Positions 5,793 to 9,130 of a DNA stretch of 9,130 bases are shown in pieces (position 1 is the first letter of the stretch; each line of letters begins with the position of its first letter). A program made the translations under genes and the position numbers. The notes beneath the pieces are model-generated. The model was given only the letters and a program-made list of their open reading frames with translations, made no database searches and had not been told where the DNA came from. The stretch is from the NCBI GenBank assembly GCA_013205335.1, contig JABMNB010000775.1:1-9130 (forward strand). The letters are read 5' to 3'. Source of the stretch: Rhodospirillales bacterium. Lineage in GTDB: Bacteria > Pseudomonadota > Alphaproteobacteria > Reyranellales > Reyranellaceae.

Positions 5793-6379
5793 TGCGGTCT
5801 CCCGAGCAGGTCGAGCGCCGGCCGAACCACGGCTTCCAGCGTCCGCCGGCGAGCACCGGTGCGCGACAGCACGCGCATGCCCATCAGCACGCCCAGCAGG
5901 TGGATCGACAGGTCCTCGGCATCGGTGCCGCGCGGCGTTTCGCCGGCCTCGATCGCGGCCTCGACGTTGCGCCGGAAGAACGCGCGGATCTCCTCGAGAT
6001 AGCCCGTGACCGCGCGGCCGAGTTCGGCATCGTGTGGCGCCACGTCGAGCGCGGAATTCACCAGCAGGCAGCCTTTGCAGTCGGTGTCCTTCAGCGAACG
6101 GTCGATCACCTCGGCCAGGAACGCGCGGATCGCCTCGCGGGGACGATGACTGGCCTCGAGCCGCGCGATGCGCTCGCGGGTCGTGCGGTTGGCGTAGCGT
6201 TCGAGGACGCGCTCGAACAAGGCGCGCTTGCCGCCGTAGGCGTTGTAGAGGCTGGCGCCGCCGATCCCCATCTCGCGCGCGAGGTCGCGTACCGACGTGG
6301 CCTCGTAGCCGCGACTCCAGAAACAGTCGACCGCGGCATCGAGCGCACGGTCTTCGTCGAATTCCCTCAGGCGAGCCAT
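5789..6379 (-). CDS. TetR/AcrR-family regulator heading the selenoprotein operon
   Basis: This is a 196-residue one-component repressor-type regulator. The DNA-binding domain (about 8-55) shows ALDAAVDCFWSRGYEATSVR, then DLAREMGIGGASLYNAYGGK, the typical TetR helix-turn-helix ending before LFERVLERY. The C-terminal ligand domain contains DCKGCLLVNSALD (100-112); the Cys in the G-C-L-L motif is frequent in this TetR subgroup, and here it pairs with C101 in a CxxC. Given the redox genes downstream, these cysteines could sense oxidants or electrophiles; this is inference. The gene overlaps the DUF1330-like gene by 4 bases and is divergent from a DMT transporter, 78 bases apart. An imperfect palindrome in that gap is a likely binding site. 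The ATG at 6379 has no Shine-Dalgarno sequence; TATGCT lies just upstream, so a very short or absent leader is possible. Confidence 0.94.
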   Translation of the reverse strand: MARLREFDEDRALDAAVDCFWSRGYEATSVRDLAREMGIGGASLYNAYGGKRALFERVLERYANRTTRERIARLEASHRPREAIRAFLAEVIDRSLKDTDCKGCLLVNSALDVAPHDAELGRAVTGYLEEIRAFFRRNVEAAIEAGETPRGTDAEDLSIHLLGVLMGMRVLSRTGARRRTLEAVVRPALDLLGRPH

Positions 6380-6390
6380 TTAAGCATAAG

Positions 6391-6415
6391 AGCGCAATTC
6401 TGGAGCGATTGCACT
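6391..6415. promoter_or_regulatory. Candidate TetR operator in the divergent promoter region
   Basis: AGCGCAAT (6391-6398) and ATTGCACT (6408-6415) are 8-base inverted arms with a single mismatch around a 9-base spacer, in the middle of the 78-base gap between the TetR and DMT transporter genes. TAAAAT (6415-6420), a good match to a -10 hexamer for the plus-strand transporter, touches the right arm. TATGCT on the minus strand (6383-6388) lies near the left arm. A repressor bound here could block both directions. Symmetry and position are seen; binding is inferred. Confidence 0.6.
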
Positions 6416-6457
6416 AAAATTCGTGTGCCGCTGGCCCGCTCCGTGCTAGCGAAGGGC

Positions 6458-7378
6458 ATGGCCGAGGGAACACCCGTGCGGATCACACGCGACCACTGGG
6501 GATTCCTGTGCGGCGCCATCATGGCGCTGGGGGCCTCGCTGTCGTTCGCCTCGGCGCGAGCCGGCATCCTGGGCGGCCTCGGCGCCGTCGACATGATCTT
6601 CGCGCGCTACGTCGTGGCCGGCGCGATCATGCTGCCGCTGCTCCTGCGCTACGGCCTGCGCGACTTTGCCGGGATCGGCCTGCGCCGCTCGCTGATCCTC
6701 ACGGTTCTGGGCGGCGCTCCCTTCGCGCTGCTGCAGACCGGCGGCTACGGCTTTGCGCCGTTGGCCCATGGCGCGGTGATTGCCCCCTCGACCGTCACCA
6801 TCGTCAGCACAATCGGCGCCGCGCTGTTCCTGCGCGAGCGATTGAGTCGCAACCATCTGGTCGGCGCCGCCATCGTGCTGGCGGGCATCTTCCTGATCGG
6901 CTGGGATGGGCTCACCCAGCCGGCGGGCGAGCGCGCCTGGCTGGGCGATCTCCTGTTCTTCGCGTCGAGCGTGCTGTGGGCGGGCTTCACCCTGCTGTTG
7001 CGGCACTGGCGATTGCCGGCGTTGCAGGCCACCGCCGTCGTGGCCGTGCTGTCGTTCGTGATGACGACGCCGATCTACCTTGCCGTAATGGGCATCGCGC
7101 ACCTGCAGGCACTGCCGCTCGGCATGCTGGCCTTCCAGGGGCTGGTTCAGGGCGGATTGCAGGGCGCCATCACGATGGTCGCCTATAGTCAGGCCGTGAT
7201 TTTCCTCGGCGTGAGCCGGGCCGTGCTGTTTCCGGCCATCGTGCCGGCTCTGTCGGTGCTGGTCGGCATTCCGATCGTCGGTGAAATCCCCGGCGCGCTG
7301 CAGATCGGCGGTCTCTGCCTCGTCACGCTCGGCTTGATGACGACGGTTGGCTTGTTCCGGAGGCTCGGCCTGCGCTGA
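6458..7378 (+). CDS. DMT-superfamily transporter, EamA family
   Basis: This 306-residue inner-membrane protein has about ten hydrophobic helices arranged as two EamA repeats (about 14-147 and 162-301), the standard length and topology of drug/metabolite transporter exporters. Recognisable points are the first-repeat helix ending ARYVVAGAIMLPLLLRYGLR (49-68), the ALFLRERLSRNHLVGAAIVL end of repeat one with its RE pair (122-141), and the matching FPAIVPALSVLVGIPIVGE end of repeat two (258-276). It probably exports a small organic molecule, but the substrate cannot be told. The ATG at 6458 has a poorly spaced purine run; a GTG at 6476, with GAGGGA 6 bases upstream, is an equally good start giving 300 residues. 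The gene is divergent from the TetR regulator gene, with a palindrome between them, and is likely controlled by it. Confidence 0.92.
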   Translation: MAEGTPVRITRDHWGFLCGAIMALGASLSFASARAGILGGLGAVDMIFARYVVAGAIMLPLLLRYGLRDFAGIGLRRSLILTVLGGAPFALLQTGGYGFAPLAHGAVIAPSTVTIVSTIGAALFLRERLSRNHLVGAAIVLAGIFLIGWDGLTQPAGERAWLGDLLFFASSVLWAGFTLLLRHWRLPALQATAVVAVLSFVMTTPIYLAVMGIAHLQALPLGMLAFQGLVQGGLQGAITMVAYSQAVIFLGVSRAVLFPAIVPALSVLVGIPIVGEIPGALQIGGLCLVTLGLMTTVGLFRRLGLR

Positions 7379-7412
7379 AGGGCCGGGAAGACAAGTGCGC
7401 GGGCCTCGACGA

Positions 7413-8001
7413 TCAGCGCATCAGGGCAGGCACGAAGGACTGCAGCGAGGCTTCGGCGTCTGCCGCGGTCTGCTGGTGCGACTGTGCCCAGTCGATCCGG
7501 ATCTTGATGAAGTGCTCGCGGAAGCCGGTCAGCAGCAGCTTGCTGTAGACCCGCGAGTTGGCCTGGGTGACGCCGCTGTACGTGATGCAGCGGAAGCTCA
7601 CGGTTCCATAGGTGCAGACCGACGGCACCGACGGCTTCTGGAAGCCGGTGTAACCCGCGAACTTGAACTGCTGCTCGGCGGAGCTGACCTCGGCGTTGAA
7701 CTGGCCGGTGACCACCGGATTGTCGCTGCCCGCCGGCACGCGGCGGCCGAGGTCGAAGACCTGCACGCTGATCATGAGCCGCTTGGGCGTCGAGTAGTGG
7801 TAGGCCATGCCCTGGCCGGGATTGTTGGCCGGAGGCGCTGCGTAGTTGATCGAGCGCTCGAAGGTGGCACCGCCGAGGCTCGCCGGGAAATTGAGCTTGG
7901 TGCCGGCATTCGCCGTCGGTGACGTCGACTGAGTCTGAGCGGACGTCGGACCCGCGGCGGCGCCGGTGAACAGCGCGGCGGCGAGCAGGGCATATCCAAT
8001 C

Positions 8002-8009
<8 letters not shown>
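7413..8009 (-). CDS. Exported protein of unknown function
   Basis: This 198-residue protein has a clear Sec signal peptide: MSR, a hydrophobic core at about 4-19 (IGYALLAAALFTGAAA) and a probable cleavage after TSA-Q near residue 24. A low-complexity Thr/Ser/Gln stretch (24-36) follows. The mature part is mostly strand-like, with a single cysteine pair (C132 and C141 in VCTYGTVSFRC) that could form a periplasmic disulfide. I do not recognise a family. The ATG at 8009 lies inside the end of gyrB (ATGTCTAG, an 8-base overlap), and no other in-frame ATG exists before residue 68, so translation is probably coupled to gyrB. The stop lies 34 bases from the end of the opposing transporter gene, with no convincing terminator between them. 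Confidence 0.85.

Positions 8010-9130
<1,121 letters not shown>

Noticed and set aside
5792..6457. Upstream part of the long plus-strand frame leading into the DMT transporter
   Set aside because: This stretch is antisense to the TetR gene. Transporter sequence begins only at about 6458, so the long N-terminal extension is a shadow.
7379..7412. Terminator between the DMT transporter and exported protein genes
   Set aside because: Only 4-base GGCC repeats are present, with no real stem and no T run.

Overview
This is GC-rich chromosomal DNA with tightly packed genes, most likely from an alphaproteobacterium. The gyrB fragment ends in the proteobacterial-style ANLDV tail and lacks room for the long C-terminal insert of E. 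coli GyrB. Genus is not decidable from the window. I see no rRNA, tRNA, CRISPR array, insertion sequence or phage gene. No stretch over 300 bases lacks a gene; the longest gap is 122 bases.

Layout. (1) Positions 1-2579, all minus strand: a truncated sterol desaturase/fatty-acid hydroxylase family gene (1-435), a membrane-anchored AraC-type regulator (558-1688) and an XRE regulator with an MmyB-like domain (1737-2579). (2) Positions 2689-3526, plus strand, divergent from the XRE gene: a small four-helix membrane protein and a PaaI-like hotdog thioesterase, probably one operon. (3) Positions 3523-6379, minus strand: a four-gene operon of a TetR regulator, a DUF1330-like protein, a peroxiredoxin-like selenoprotein and a GrdB-like selenoprotein. 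(4) Positions 6458-7378, plus strand: a DMT/EamA transporter divergent from the TetR gene. (5) Positions 7413-9130, minus strand: an exported protein of unknown function whose start overlaps the end of gyrB, and the 3' part of gyrB.

The main result is in region 3. Two neighbouring genes each look broken by an in-frame TGA. In both, the TGA falls exactly where a redox cysteine belongs (U-P-Y-C and U-P-A-C), the frame continues with clear family sequence, and a stem-loop fitting a bacterial SECIS lies directly downstream. I read them as full-length selenoproteins of 217 and 390 residues, not as four fragments or pseudogenes. Standard gene calling would miss this. The operon is tight (a 4-base overlap, then gaps of 3 and 32 bases), led by a TetR regulator with its own CxxC. 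An imperfect palindrome sits in the TetR/transporter divergent region. Together this suggests a small regulated thiol/selenol redox module of unknown substrate.

The other regulators also have candidate operators: a 20-bp perfect palindrome plus a third half-site in front of the desaturase gene, and an ATTAC-N7-GTAAT inverted repeat in the XRE/membrane-protein divergent region.
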